Source: Listeria kieliensis (GTDB lineage: Bacteria; Bacillota; Bacilli; Lactobacillales; Listeriaceae). From it: a stretch of DNA of 64,000 nucleotides. The DNA lies in NCBI RefSeq assembly GCF_003369925.1, contig NZ_LARY01000002.1:558001-622000 (forward strand). Reading direction: 5' to 3'. The notes beneath the pieces were generated by a model. That model ran no database searches, had not been told where the DNA came from, and saw only the letters and a program-made list of their open reading frames with translations. The position numbers and the translations under genes were made by a program. Of this stretch, positions 53,072-61,871 are shown piece by piece. How positions within the stretch are numbered: the first letter of the stretch is position 1; each line of letters begins with the position of its first letter.

Positions 53072-54547
53072 TTATTCCATTTTCTTGCTTATTCGGTTTT
53101 GCATCTCACTTTGTTCCAAAAAGCCTTGATAAGCCTCTCTGTAGCGCTCCACATTCCCTGCAATCGGATTAAATGTTTTCCGAAGTGGATTAAATTTCCT
53201 CAAGATTTCTGCTGATTCACCGCCTTCTATTCCTTGAATCGCACAAATGAGTGCTCCAAACGCTGGCCCCTCATCCAGTGCGAGCACCTCCATCCTCATT
53301 TCAAAAACATCTGCAAACATTTGCAGCCAAAGCGGATTTTTGACTACGCCGCCCGTAATACGAAACGTTTGGATCGCCTCACCAAGTTCCATTTGGTCGT
53401 AGACATTTTTAAGTGAAAACGTTACACCTTCAAGAAGTGCGCGAACAATATCCTGACGCCTGTGATTCGCCCTGATTCCAGTGATCGATGCACTCAAATA
53501 GGGATTAAAATAAGGACTGCGTTCACCGAACAAATACGGATTAAAACGAACCCCATTCGCCCCAATCGGAACTTGCGCAAGCTCACCCGTCAATTCTTCA
53601 AAATCTTCATTGGGCGCGAAAACCTTTCGAAACCACTCGAGTGAATAACCCGCAGATAAGGTTACCCCCATTTTGTAATCCCATCCTGAGATGGCGGAAT
53701 TAAAATAATGGTACTTTCCCGTCACTTCACCCGCCGGCCGTGAATAGGCTAACACCACGCCCGATGTCCCAACAGAAATCAATCCTTGCGTTTCTGGATG
53801 ACTGATATTGCCAAGCGCTCCGCAGGCATTATCAGCCCCGCCAATCACAATCCGCACCTCCCTTTCCATGCCAAATTTTTCTTGAAGCGCTGGTTTAAGT
53901 TTTCCAACAACCGCCACTGATTCCACGACTTCCGGGCACTGTTCAGGCTTGATTTCTAACTCTCGAAGCAACTCTTCATCCCAAGCATGGCGCTTCACAT
54001 CATACAAAATAGTTCCAGACGCATCTGAACGATCCGTGAAAACCTGCTCCGTCAAATAGTAAACGAGATAGTCTTTTGGCATCATGAATTTCCACGTTCG
54101 TTCAAATAACGCTGGCTCATTGCGCTTGACCCACAAAATTTTAGGTAGCGTAAAGCCTTCCAAAGCGATATTTTTTTCAACTTGCAGCAAATGTTCCGCA
54201 TATTGTGCCTTCAAAAATTCCACTTCCGCCACCGTTCGCGTATCATTCCACAGGATAGCATTTCGAAGTGGGTATCCCGTTTCATCTAGCAAGACCAAGC
54301 TGTGCATCTGTCCGGAAAATGAGATTGCTTCAAGATCGCACGCAAGTTCCGGCGCTTCTAACAACAACTGGCTGAAAGCCTCATCAAATGCTTGAAGCCA
54401 GTCCTGCGGGTTTTCTTCGCTATAATGCGACTGTTCGGAAATAATGCTAAACGGGCTCGTTGTCGTAGCTAAAATCGTCCCGTCGCTTCGTGCCGCTATC
54501 ATTTTAATGGAACTGGTTCCTAAATCGACTCCGACGTAACACGCCAA
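53072..54547 (-). CDS. xylB: Xylulokinase (FGGY family)
   Basis: 491-residue sugar kinase making xylulose 5-phosphate. Features seen are the N-terminal phosphate motif VGVDLGTSSIK, the SFSGQMHSLVLLD motif, the catalytic D in GADNACGALGN and the second ATP motif RITGGVVKNPLW. I favour the TTG at 54547, 8 bases after AAGGAG; the GTG at 54556 lies too close to that site. It is the last gene of the operon. It joins the lyxose isomerase to feed the pentose phosphate pathway. Confidence 0.92.
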   Translation of the reverse strand: MACYVGVDLGTSSIKMIAARSDGTILATTTSPFSIISEQSHYSEENPQDWLQAFDEAFSQLLLEAPELACDLEAISFSGQMHSLVLLDETGYPLRNAILWNDTRTVAEVEFLKAQYAEHLLQVEKNIALEGFTLPKILWVKRNEPALFERTWKFMMPKDYLVYYLTEQVFTDRSDASGTILYDVKRHAWDEELLRELEIKPEQCPEVVESVAVVGKLKPALQEKFGMEREVRIVIGGADNACGALGNISHPETQGLISVGTSGVVLAYSRPAGEVTGKYHYFNSAISGWDYKMGVTLSAGYSLEWFRKVFAPNEDFEELTGELAQVPIGANGVRFNPYLFGERSPYFNPYLSASITGIRANHRRQDIVRALLEGVTFSLKNVYDQMELGEAIQTFRITGGVVKNPLWLQMFADVFEMRMEVLALDEGPAFGALICAIQGIEGGESAEILRKFNPLRKTFNPIAGNVERYREAYQGFLEQSEMQNRISKKME

Positions 54548-54562
54548 ATCACTCACTCCTTT

Positions 54563-55540
54563 TTAAAGAATTTCATATTCTGTGAAAGCATAGTAATCAT
54601 CCGTCAAATAATCCGTCGCTTCGTGAACATAGTTAGGCATGCGCTGCATTTCAAAGGTGATTCCTTGATATTTCGTCATGCGCTTGCCATCGTTAATGGG
54701 TACTCGGGCTGCGACTTTATTGGCGGTATAAATCACGCAAGCTTCTTGATTAGAACGAATCACTAGCTTATTCGTTTCCGCTTCACCTGTGAGCTCAATT
54801 TTTGCCACTTCGGGATTATTCGGTTCTTCAAAGCAATATGCTAGGTCAATTCCACCCGCGCAAATTTCCGATAACTGTGTCCCAAGTTCGAAAGCTTTCC
54901 CGACCTGAGCGCGCGAATTAAAATTAAACGGCGCATATTCTGGATCCCCAACACGGAAGTCTATGTATTCTTCCGTTGGCACAAACGCTTCATCAATCAG
55001 CTGCAACCTCGCATCTGCAGTTTTCAATTGATGCGACTCAATGGTTGCTTTATCTTGATTCAAATTAAAAAAAGCATGATTGGTTAAATTGCAAATCGTC
55101 GGCACCTCTGCTGTGCCATACATCTCGATGCGGAATCGGTTGTTCTCAAGCCGGTAAACGAGCCGAAATGCCATCTTTTCATAAAGCGACTTCGCGTCAT
55201 CCACTAAACAAAGCTCATAGGCAGAATCATTCAATTTTCGTACCTGCCACTCTTGAAATTGCAAACCGTTTTGGCCACCATGCAAATGAAGATCCCCTTC
55301 ATTACAATCAAGTGCCACTTTTTCCCCAGCGAAATTGGTATAAAAAGGCGGAAAAGTTCGGCCGGCATTTCGTCCGATCGTAGCCCCTAAAAAGTAAGGA
55401 TTCGTTCGATACTCATTTAAGTCCGCATAATGAATTAAATAATTGGTATTCGTTTTCTTGTTGACCATCTTCGTCAAGCAGCCACCTTGGTCGATAAACT
55501 CGATCCGCACTGCTTCATTTTCAATTTGATAAGTTTTCAT
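54563..55540 (-). CDS. Aldose 1-epimerase-like mutarotase
   Basis: 325-residue beta-sandwich epimerase. The conserved N of IGRNAGR near residue 57, LHLHGGQNGLQFQEW (catalytic H) near 83, and the second H in NLTNHAFFNLNQ near 154 are in the positions of GalM-type enzymes; the later glutamate is in FEMQRMP. It interconverts sugar anomers. GGAGGGAAGC precedes the ATG. An intercistronic terminator lies between it and the isomerase gene, so it may be expressed less. Confidence 0.88.
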   Translation of the reverse strand: MKTYQIENEAVRIEFIDQGGCLTKMVNKKTNTNYLIHYADLNEYRTNPYFLGATIGRNAGRTFPPFYTNFAGEKVALDCNEGDLHLHGGQNGLQFQEWQVRKLNDSAYELCLVDDAKSLYEKMAFRLVYRLENNRFRIEMYGTAEVPTICNLTNHAFFNLNQDKATIESHQLKTADARLQLIDEAFVPTEEYIDFRVGDPEYAPFNFNSRAQVGKAFELGTQLSEICAGGIDLAYCFEEPNNPEVAKIELTGEAETNKLVIRSNQEACVIYTANKVAARVPINDGKRMTKYQGITFEMQRMPNYVHEATDYLTDDYYAFTEYEIL

Positions 55541-55551
55541 GCTTCCCTCCG

Positions 55552-55587
55552 AAAAACAGACTTGAACTTAAAATAAGCCCAAGTCTG
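55552..55587 (-). terminator. Intercistronic terminator in the lyxose operon
   Basis: CAGACTTG (55557-55564) pairs with CAAGTCTG (55580-55587); As at 55552-55556 give five Us in the operon direction. It should reduce expression of the epimerase and kinase relative to the genes before it. Confidence 0.7.
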
Positions 55588-55595
55588 CCAAATCA

Positions 55596-56123
55596 TTATT
55601 TCGTCACGCGTTCAATATTTGGATTGGTAAAAATATCGCTTGGATCATCACTTGGCGTCGAAAATTCAGAAATAATAGCTCCTTCTTCGCCGGCTTGAAA
55701 CCAGTGAAGTGTGTCCGGTTCGATCGTATACTGCTCACCAGGATTCAGCTCAATTTCGTGCCTAACCGTATAATAAGCTTCTTGCCCCGCCGGAATCGTA
55801 CTTTTGATGGCTGCCGTATTTTCCTCGCCTTCCACATAAAGATAGACTTTCCCTTTGCGACAGCGGAACGTTTCACGCTTTCCTTCGATTTCCTGATGCG
55901 CTCCTCGGCGCGGGTGACGGTGTTCTGGGCACGTTTGTCCAGGAAGCAAAACCATCTCCTTGGCGCAATATGTGTCGTTATTGACGTAAACGATCAAATT
56001 TAAGCCTTCCGTCTCCAAGCGATTTAAGCCAAAGTCTGCATAATCAATATTTTTTAGCTCTTCTTCCGTAAAAGCAATCCCCGAATCTAGAAAAGCTTGC
56101 TTTATTCGCGCTTGATAATCCAT
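55596..56123 (-). CDS. D-lyxose (D-mannose) isomerase, cupin family
   Basis: 175-residue cupin. Metal ligands are seen in CPEHRHPRRGAHQEIEGKRETF (HxH...E) and the late histidine in EPDTLHWFQAG, as in the YdaE-type D-lyxose isomerases that interconvert D-lyxose and D-xylulose or D-mannose and D-fructose. A xylulokinase gene in the same operon favours lyxose as the substrate. TAGGAGTGGAAGG precedes the ATG. Length is slightly under YdaE of Bacillus. Confidence 0.87.
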   Translation of the reverse strand: MDYQARIKQAFLDSGIAFTEEELKNIDYADFGLNRLETEGLNLIVYVNNDTYCAKEMVLLPGQTCPEHRHPRRGAHQEIEGKRETFRCRKGKVYLYVEGEENTAAIKSTIPAGQEAYYTVRHEIELNPGEQYTIEPDTLHWFQAGEEGAIISEFSTPSDDPSDIFTNPNIERVTK

Positions 56124-56142
56124 TTCCTTCCACTCCTAAATA

Positions 56143-57240
56143 TTAATTAATTTTAAGATCATCCCAAGAAATTTCATCTTCTTCTTTTTCTTCCACAACG
56201 ATTTCCGCATTTGGATCCACTCGTTTTTTAAGAATCAAGATGGAAACGGCTGTTACAAGTGAACCAATCAAGAGTGCCGCAAGGAATGCCCATGGATGTG
56301 TCATCGTTGGAACAGCGAACATGCCAGAAGCTGGGATATGGCTATCTGCTCCCCATAACATGCTTAGTCCGCCACCGACAGCGCCACCAATTCCCGTTGC
56401 GAGTACACAGCGCAATAAGTCATTTAAAACGATCGGGAAGCAACCTTCCGTAATTTGACAGATCCCCATCGGAAAGGCCGTTTTCAAAGTTTCCACTTCT
56501 TGTTTGTTAAAGATATTTTTGCGAACCACTTTGCCTAAGAAAAATGCAATCGTAAGTCCGAATGGTGTGACCATAGAAGCTAGAATGAGTACCGTGATCG
56601 GTTCATAGATTCCTTCAGAGAACAGTGCGAATACAAAGGCAAACACCACTTTATTGATGGCTCCACCATAGTCAATCGAAGCGAGCACGCCAATGATCGC
56701 CCCATAAACAAAGAGTGACGACGTATTCAAGTTTCCTAAGTAATTAGTCAGCATTTCTGTAAACCAAGTAATTGGCGTTCCAACGACATAATACATCACG
56801 ATTCCAGCCAGAAGCGTACTGATAAATGGAATCACAAGCGTCGGCATCAGGCCTTCCATCCAGCTTGGAACTTTAATATAAGTGACTAATAAAACTACAA
56901 TAATACCTGAAATATAACCGCCCACTAAGCCGCCAAGGAAGCCCGTACCAATTCCATTTGCGACCATCCCGACAATTAATCCGGGCGCAATCCCTGGTTT
57001 ATCCGCAATCGAATACGCAATAGCCGTCGAAACGATCATTGGCAGTAAGCCGAGTCCGTATCCTCCCATCGTTGTTAAGGCATCAGAGAAGGAAAAGCCG
57101 TCCTTGAAGCTTTCAATATTTACTCCACCTGTCATGTTTCCAATGGCAAGCAAGAAACCAGAAGCCACTATGATCGGTAGAAAGAACGAAATGGCTGTCA
57201 TGAGATGCTTTTTAAAACCGATATTTTTAAGCGCTTTCAT
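56143..57240 (-). CDS. PTS fructose-family IIC component
   Basis: 365-residue membrane subunit with eight or nine helices. Motifs IADKPGIAPGLIVGM and GFLGGLVGGYISG, plus MGICQITEGCFPIVLND near 280, are those of fructose-type IIC domains. The start at 57238-57240 has AGGAGG. It works with the separate IIB and IIA genes upstream. In this family sugars are usually phosphorylated at C1. Confidence 0.92.
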   Translation of the reverse strand: MKALKNIGFKKHLMTAISFFLPIIVASGFLLAIGNMTGGVNIESFKDGFSFSDALTTMGGYGLGLLPMIVSTAIAYSIADKPGIAPGLIVGMVANGIGTGFLGGLVGGYISGIIVVLLVTYIKVPSWMEGLMPTLVIPFISTLLAGIVMYYVVGTPITWFTEMLTNYLGNLNTSSLFVYGAIIGVLASIDYGGAINKVVFAFVFALFSEGIYEPITVLILASMVTPFGLTIAFFLGKVVRKNIFNKQEVETLKTAFPMGICQITEGCFPIVLNDLLRCVLATGIGGAVGGGLSMLWGADSHIPASGMFAVPTMTHPWAFLAALLIGSLVTAVSILILKKRVDPNAEIVVEEKEEDEISWDDLKIN

Positions 57241-57253
57241 TGTTTTACCTCCT

Positions 57254-57298
57254 AAAAGCAAGGCACATTGGTTTCCGTAACGCACCTTGCTTATTTTT
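57254..57298. terminator. Hairpin between the IIB and IIC genes
   Basis: AAGCAAGG (57256-57263) pairs with CCTTGCTT (57285-57292). In the operon direction only four Us follow before the IIC ribosome site, so it is more likely a stability or partial termination element. The better T run is on the plus strand. Confidence 0.5.
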
Positions 57299-57303
57299 TT
57301 GTT

Positions 57304-57606
57304 TTAAACCTGTTCTACTTTTTCAATGAGTTTAGTTGGTGATTTAACGACTAAACTTGTTGGAACTTCTACAATTTTTTTATCCTTGAACCGTTCGCGA
57401 CCGTTCACTTTAATGTCCGCTGCGATGATTACAATATCCGCCGCATCAATATCTTGTTGCGTAAGCGCATCTTGTGTTCCGGCAAGGCCTTGCGTTTCGA
57501 TATGAATTTCGTGCCCTCTGCTTTCCGCCGCTTTAGAAAGTTTTTCCTTCGCAATATAAGTATGGGCAATACCCGCTGTGCAGGCTGCAATACCAACAAT
57601 TTTCAT
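57304..57606 (-). CDS. PTS fructose-family IIB component
   Basis: 100-residue phosphocarrier. The phosphocysteine C9 lies in ACTAGIAHTYIA, the family signature. AGGGGAGG precedes the ATG. It receives phosphate from the IIA at 58526 and passes it to sugar at the IIC. Confidence 0.94.
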   Translation of the reverse strand: MKIVGIAACTAGIAHTYIAKEKLSKAAESRGHEIHIETQGLAGTQDALTQQDIDAADIVIIAADIKVNGRERFKDKKIVEVPTSLVVKSPTKLIEKVEQV

Positions 57607-57623
57607 CAGTCCAACCTCCCCTT

Positions 57624-58496
57624 CTAGTTAAAATAATGTTTGGCTTGATCGATCGAATTAAACAGTTTGATTTTTTCAAGTGCGACTTTTTTCGTTTCTT
57701 TCATGCAGTCAGGAAAAAGTACGTTTGGTTCGCGAATTTCGGAGTTACCGCTATTCAAGATTTCCCGAAGCTTATTCGCAAAAACAATCTTGATATCACT
57801 TGAAATATTGATTTTGTTTACCCCCATCGTGACTGCTTTGGCGATTTCTTCATCCGGATTACTAGACCCGCCGTGTAAAACAAGCGGAATGTCCGTTGCT
57901 TTTTCAATTTCTTCTAGAATATCGAGGCGCAATTTCGGATCAACGTCTTTTGGATAAATGCCGTGTGCAGTTCCGATCGCAACCGCTAAACTGTCAACAC
58001 CTGTTTTATCAATGAAGTCTTGGGCCACTTTCGGATCCGTATAAATCACTTCACTAACGCCGCCTTCAACAGTGTTCCCTGTGTCGCCAATCGTTCCAAG
58101 TTCCGCCTCAACAGAAACCCCCACTGGATGAGCTGCCGCGACTACTTTTTTCGAAATCTCAATATTTTCTTCATAAGGTAAGTGAGAAGCATCAATCATG
58201 ACTGACGTAAAACCAAGTTGAATCGCATGAATCACTTGTTCATAACTTGCTCCGTGGTCCAAGTGGATACAAACTGGCACTTTAGAATGATTCGCCAAAT
58301 ATTTCACTTGATCCACAAAACTATCCGTTAAAAAGCTTAATTCATCCGGGTGAATCGCAATCATAACTGGTGATTTTGCTTCTTCACACGCTTCCATTAC
58401 CGCATTTAAAAGTTGTCCAGATCCAGCGTTAAACGCAGGAACCGCGAACTTTTTTTCTTTTGCTACCGCCATAATTTCTTTTCCAGATACTAACAT
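57624..58496 (-). CDS. Class II ketose-bisphosphate aldolase (FbaA/GatY/KbaY-like)
   Basis: 290-residue zinc aldolase. Zinc histidines are in CIHLDHGASYE (near 83), and VLHGGSSNPDEE and NISSDIKIVF form the phosphate-binding region; AIGTAHGIYP carries another metal ligand. It cleaves a ketose phosphate to dihydroxyacetone phosphate and an aldehyde. Its presence with a C1-phosphorylating PTS suggests a ketose 1-phosphate or bisphosphate as substrate. AGGAGAGG precedes the ATG. Confidence 0.92.
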   Translation of the reverse strand: MLVSGKEIMAVAKEKKFAVPAFNAGSGQLLNAVMEACEEAKSPVMIAIHPDELSFLTDSFVDQVKYLANHSKVPVCIHLDHGASYEQVIHAIQLGFTSVMIDASHLPYEENIEISKKVVAAAHPVGVSVEAELGTIGDTGNTVEGGVSEVIYTDPKVAQDFIDKTGVDSLAVAIGTAHGIYPKDVDPKLRLDILEEIEKATDIPLVLHGGSSNPDEEIAKAVTMGVNKINISSDIKIVFANKLREILNSGNSEIREPNVLFPDCMKETKKVALEKIKLFNSIDQAKHYFN

Positions 58497-58525
58497 AATT
58501 TCCTCTCCTACTTTCCTTTTGTATT

Positions 58526-58987
58526 TTATTTATTGGTAATCAGTTGATACATTTCATCGACTGACGTAACTCCCTTTAAATCATCTAAAAAGTCTTCATC
58601 TGCGAGTAGTGTCGCCACTTGCTGTAGTAGCAAAACATGTGTAGTATTGATATCCGAGTCTTTCACTGCAAACAAAATGACTACTTCAACATCTTCACCG
58701 TCGAGCGTTTCCCACTGGATCGGTTTTTCTAGCGTAGCCACCGCAATCGTAGTCGTCTCAACCGAAGCAGACTTCCCGTGCGGAATAGCGATTCCTTGAC
58801 CAATTCCCGTTTCACCTTCCGTTTCCCGCAGATATACATCCTCTAAAAAAGCCGCTTCATCTGCAATATAGTGATTTTCATGAAGCAAATGAATCAGCTC
58901 CCTCAAAATCTCGTCCTTATTTCCCGCCTTTGAGTTAATTAAAATCAACTCTTTATGAATGACTTCTTCTAATAACACCTTTTCCAT
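58526..58987 (-). CDS. PTS fructose/mannitol-family IIA component
   Basis: 153-residue EIIA type 2 domain. The phosphohistidine is in GIGQGIAIPHGKS near residue 67. It starts two bases after the stop of the regulator gene, with AAAGGAG upstream inside that gene, so it is coupled to it. It phosphorylates the separate IIB, and probably also the regulator. Confidence 0.93.
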   Translation of the reverse strand: MEKVLLEEVIHKELILINSKAGNKDEILRELIHLLHENHYIADEAAFLEDVYLRETEGETGIGQGIAIPHGKSASVETTTIAVATLEKPIQWETLDGEDVEVVILFAVKDSDINTTHVLLLQQVATLLADEDFLDDLKGVTSVDEMYQLITNK

Positions 58988-58989
58988 AA

Positions 58990-60459
58990 TTAAGTCTCCT
59001 TTAGCATGTAATTGATTTTCTGTATATCTTGGCTCGTTAATAACGGACTGATTGTTAAAACTGGAAGATTTACTGAATTCAGTGGAACTCGCAAAGTTGA
59101 AAGAATCAAATCAATGTTCTCATTTAAAAACGCCTTGTTATTTTTCATCTGTCTTTGGCTCATCGCAGCTACGATATTGATATTTTGAACATTCTTTTCC
59201 AAACGAATCTTCAACAATTCCGAAGTGCCAATCCCCGTTGAACAAACGAGCAGCACATTTTTGGCTTGGCTTTTGCTTAACTTATACTTTTCAAAGTACA
59301 GCGTAAGATAACCAATTTCTTCCTCATTGATTTTCGTTTCAAAAGTCAGCTCCTTATTGATTTCCGTAATAATCGCCTTGAGCTTATAAAAAGTATCTCG
59401 ATATTCCACTTTCTCTTCTTCTAGCAAATTATTTTCTACCGTGATGCCGCTTCTCAACCGACTAAGCATCGGGAGCGTGTGCTGGTAAATATCCTCATAC
59501 AAAGAGCGGCAACTTGGCAAGAGTGACTTGTCCGAGATATTGAAAAAACTAGTGATCAACCGATTGGAAATTAATTCGGCTAAGCTTTTGTCTACATTAC
59601 TGCTTTCTCTTTCTTGGATATTAATCGAATATAGATTTTGGAAAATAAAGAATTCTTCCATTTCACTTAATTCAAGATTCAAATAGCGTTCAATATTGCC
59701 TTTAATTTGCCTAGCCACTTCAGCAAGTCGCCTGTTAGCATGAAGCAACTGCAACTCGTCTACTTCCAGTGGTTCCTGCCTTTGAAGATAACTAACATCT
59801 CCTTCGCGATACCGTTTCAGAAGCATATAAAGATGCGTATAAAGCGTAATATCATATGGGTAATTAATAGTTTCTCCGATCGACTCCTCGAGAAGCGCCA
59901 ATTGCTTATCTAGGAAATGCTTATCAAATTCGTTCAATTCAATCCCAATTTCCCCAAGCGCATTCAAGTTATGTGTTTCCAAAATAATTTCATGAATCGC
60001 CTTACGAATATCTTGTTCCTTCCCCTCAATCCAAACATAATCCAGATTCATTCGAAGCTTAATGCGATAAGCGAGCAGTCGCTCTTCCAATTTTTTCATC
60101 AGCCGTTCCGCCGTACTTTCACTCACATATTCAAACTTAAAGGCTTCACGACTTTTTTTGTTAGGATGCTTATACATTAACGATAGTAATAAGTCATTCA
60201 ACTGATTTTCTTCCTTATAGTCAATCGACTGCTGAATATTGATATTAATAAATGCCGGGTTCAAAATATAGCCTTTCCCCGTTTCGGATAAAATGAGAGG
60301 TTTTTGATAATCACTTTGTGCAATATCATTGATTTTCTTCACTAATCGGTAAATGGTTTTGTTTGAAACAAAAAGTTGACTGGCTAACTCACCTGCAGAA
60401 GTGAACGTTTCATAATTTAATACATTTAATACGTTGCTCTCGTTTGTACTAAAAATCAT
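58990..60459 (-). CDS. PRD-domain transcriptional regulator of the ketose/lyxose operon
   Basis: 489 residues: an N-terminal helix-turn-helix (about 15-60, AGELASQLFVSNKTIYRLVKKI), two helical PRD-like regions (about 170-375) and a C-terminal EIIB-like domain (about 400-485) with the phosphocysteine loop VCSTGIGTSELL. Unlike MtlR or LicR there is no fused IIA; the adjacent gene supplies it. Such regulators activate the operon when the PTS is busy. The start at 60457-60459 has GAGGTGG. First gene of the operon, with a cre site just upstream. Confidence 0.88.
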   Translation of the reverse strand: MIFSTNESNVLNVLNYETFTSAGELASQLFVSNKTIYRLVKKINDIAQSDYQKPLILSETGKGYILNPAFININIQQSIDYKEENQLNDLLLSLMYKHPNKKSREAFKFEYVSESTAERLMKKLEERLLAYRIKLRMNLDYVWIEGKEQDIRKAIHEIILETHNLNALGEIGIELNEFDKHFLDKQLALLEESIGETINYPYDITLYTHLYMLLKRYREGDVSYLQRQEPLEVDELQLLHANRRLAEVARQIKGNIERYLNLELSEMEEFFIFQNLYSINIQERESSNVDKSLAELISNRLITSFFNISDKSLLPSCRSLYEDIYQHTLPMLSRLRSGITVENNLLEEEKVEYRDTFYKLKAIITEINKELTFETKINEEEIGYLTLYFEKYKLSKSQAKNVLLVCSTGIGTSELLKIRLEKNVQNINIVAAMSQRQMKNNKAFLNENIDLILSTLRVPLNSVNLPVLTISPLLTSQDIQKINYMLKET

Positions 60460-60480
60460 TTCAACCACCTCACAGTTATT

Positions 60481-60507
60481 ATTATAAGACCTTTGTATGC
60501 GTTTACA
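60481..60507 (-). promoter_or_regulatory. Promoter -10 and cre site of the ketose/lyxose operon
   Basis: On the minus strand TGTAAACGCATACA (60507-60494) fits the CcpA consensus TGNAANCGNNNNCA exactly. A TATAAT -10 hexamer (60486-60481) lies just downstream, so CcpA binding would block the promoter. No good -35 is present at 17 bases, which fits an activator-dependent promoter. Confidence 0.7.
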
Positions 60508-60662
60508 CGTCAATCTATGTCCATAGAGACGGACAATCCCTCAGAAGTGGTTATAGCCTCGCTTACACACACCTAAATTTATATTATTTTACATTTATAA
60601 TTATAATCAATAATCCCCCTATTAATAACCCCCTTAGTCTCTCATAAACACATAGACATAAA

Positions 60663-60694
60663 AAAGCTACCAATTCTCTTCCATTGGTAGCTTT
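60663..60694 (-). terminator. Terminator of the TetR/DUF1905/reductase operon
   Basis: AAAGCTACCAAT (60663-60674) with ATTGGTAGCTTT (60683-60694) is a perfect 12-bp stem, with As on the left giving a minus-strand U tract. Confidence 0.9.
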
Positions 60695-60700
60695 CTTCAA

Positions 60701-61549
60701 TCAATCTAAAGTAATTCCATTCAATCGCTCCACAAGCTGATAATTTTCACGAGGACCTGTGCTATCAGGTGCGCGATCCAAGCTTGCTATTTGCTGCATT
60801 TCTTCCTCCGTTAACTTAAAGTCAAAAATTGCAAAGTTTTCTTCGATCCGATTTGCGTGCGTTGATTTTGGAATGGCCATATTCCCGAGCTGAATTTGCC
60901 ATCTCAAAATCACTTGCGGAACCGTCTTCCCATGTTTCCGCGCAATAGCCATTAAAACAGGATCTTCAAAAATGCCATCCTTCCCTTGATTAAACGGGCT
61001 CCAAGCTTCAATCGCCACATCAAAATGAGCCGCCGTATCACGTTGCCATGCTTGCCCGCGATATGGATGGAGTTCAATTTGGTCAAGTACTGGTTTGACT
61101 TCTTGATTTAAAATTAAATCCGTTAGCCTTCCCGTTGAAAAATTAGAAACGCCAATCGCTTTCACTTTTCCTGCCCGATAAAGTTCCGTTAAAGCCCGCC
61201 ATGCCCCATAATAATCACTATAAGGTTGGTGAATTAAAAAGATATCCAAGTAATCCGTCCCGAGCTTTTTCGTCGAGCGCTCAAAAGCACGCATCGCACC
61301 ATCATAACTTGCATCCGTGATCCAGAGCTTCGTAGTTAAAGTGATTTCACTTCTTGAGATGCCACTTTTTTGAATCGCCCGGCCAACCGCTTCTTCATTC
61401 AAATAAACCGCAGCCGTATCAATCAAACGGTACCCTGTTTGAAGCGCATGTAAAACCGCTTGTTCCGCTTCATCTTGATCCGTAATTTGAAACACACCAA
61501 ATCCAAGTACTGGCACCTTTAATCCATTATTTAAAGTTTTATATTCCAT
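60701..61549 (-). CDS. Aldo/keto reductase
   Basis: 282-residue NADPH-dependent reductase with the complete catalytic tetrad: D in LIDTAAVY, Y in AAVYLNEEAVG, K in LTTKLWI and H in FLIHQPYSD. GVSNF and the C-terminal IPKSTHANRIEENF cofactor motif are present. Such enzymes reduce aldehydes and ketones, for example methylglyoxal. The ATG at 61547-61549 has GAAAGGAAG; the frame extends upstream only through the DUF1905 gene. Last gene of a TetR-led operon. Confidence 0.93.
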   Translation of the reverse strand: MEYKTLNNGLKVPVLGFGVFQITDQDEAEQAVLHALQTGYRLIDTAAVYLNEEAVGRAIQKSGISRSEITLTTKLWITDASYDGAMRAFERSTKKLGTDYLDIFLIHQPYSDYYGAWRALTELYRAGKVKAIGVSNFSTGRLTDLILNQEVKPVLDQIELHPYRGQAWQRDTAAHFDVAIEAWSPFNQGKDGIFEDPVLMAIARKHGKTVPQVILRWQIQLGNMAIPKSTHANRIEENFAIFDFKLTEEEMQQIASLDRAPDSTGPRENYQLVERLNGITLD

Positions 61550-61566
61550 CCTAAAGACTTCCTTTC

Positions 61567-61857
61567 TTAAATTCGCTCTCGCACCGTAAGATGAACCGTA
61601 TCGCCAATTGTTTTGCCGATTTTCGTGCGAATATCCTTTCGAATACCCAAAATATAACACACCGAGCCATCTGGATTTTTAACGCCCATATTGACGATGC
61701 TTCCTTCATAAGGTACACCATCAAATGTTGCCGCAACTTTCACACGGCCTTTCCCGAATTCCTCTCGTACATCATATGGAAATACCGTATAAGCACCGCC
61801 TTTTCCAACTTCCGCTTCATAAATTTCCGAATCAAATTCATATACTTTTTCATTCAT
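61567..61857 (-). CDS. DUF1905 family protein
   Basis: 96-residue small beta-rich protein. The pattern YTVFPYDVREEFGKGRVKVAATFDGVPYEGSIVNMG, then CYILGIRKDIRTKIGKTIGD is the DUF1905 domain, which forms a double-psi-like barrel of unknown function. AGGAGG precedes the ATG. It lies 14 bases after the TetR gene and 17 before the reductase gene, within one operon. Confidence 0.88.
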   Translation of the reverse strand: MNEKVYEFDSEIYEAEVGKGGAYTVFPYDVREEFGKGRVKVAATFDGVPYEGSIVNMGVKNPDGSVCYILGIRKDIRTKIGKTIGDTVHLTVRERI

Positions 61858-61871
61858 CCACGCAAAACCTC

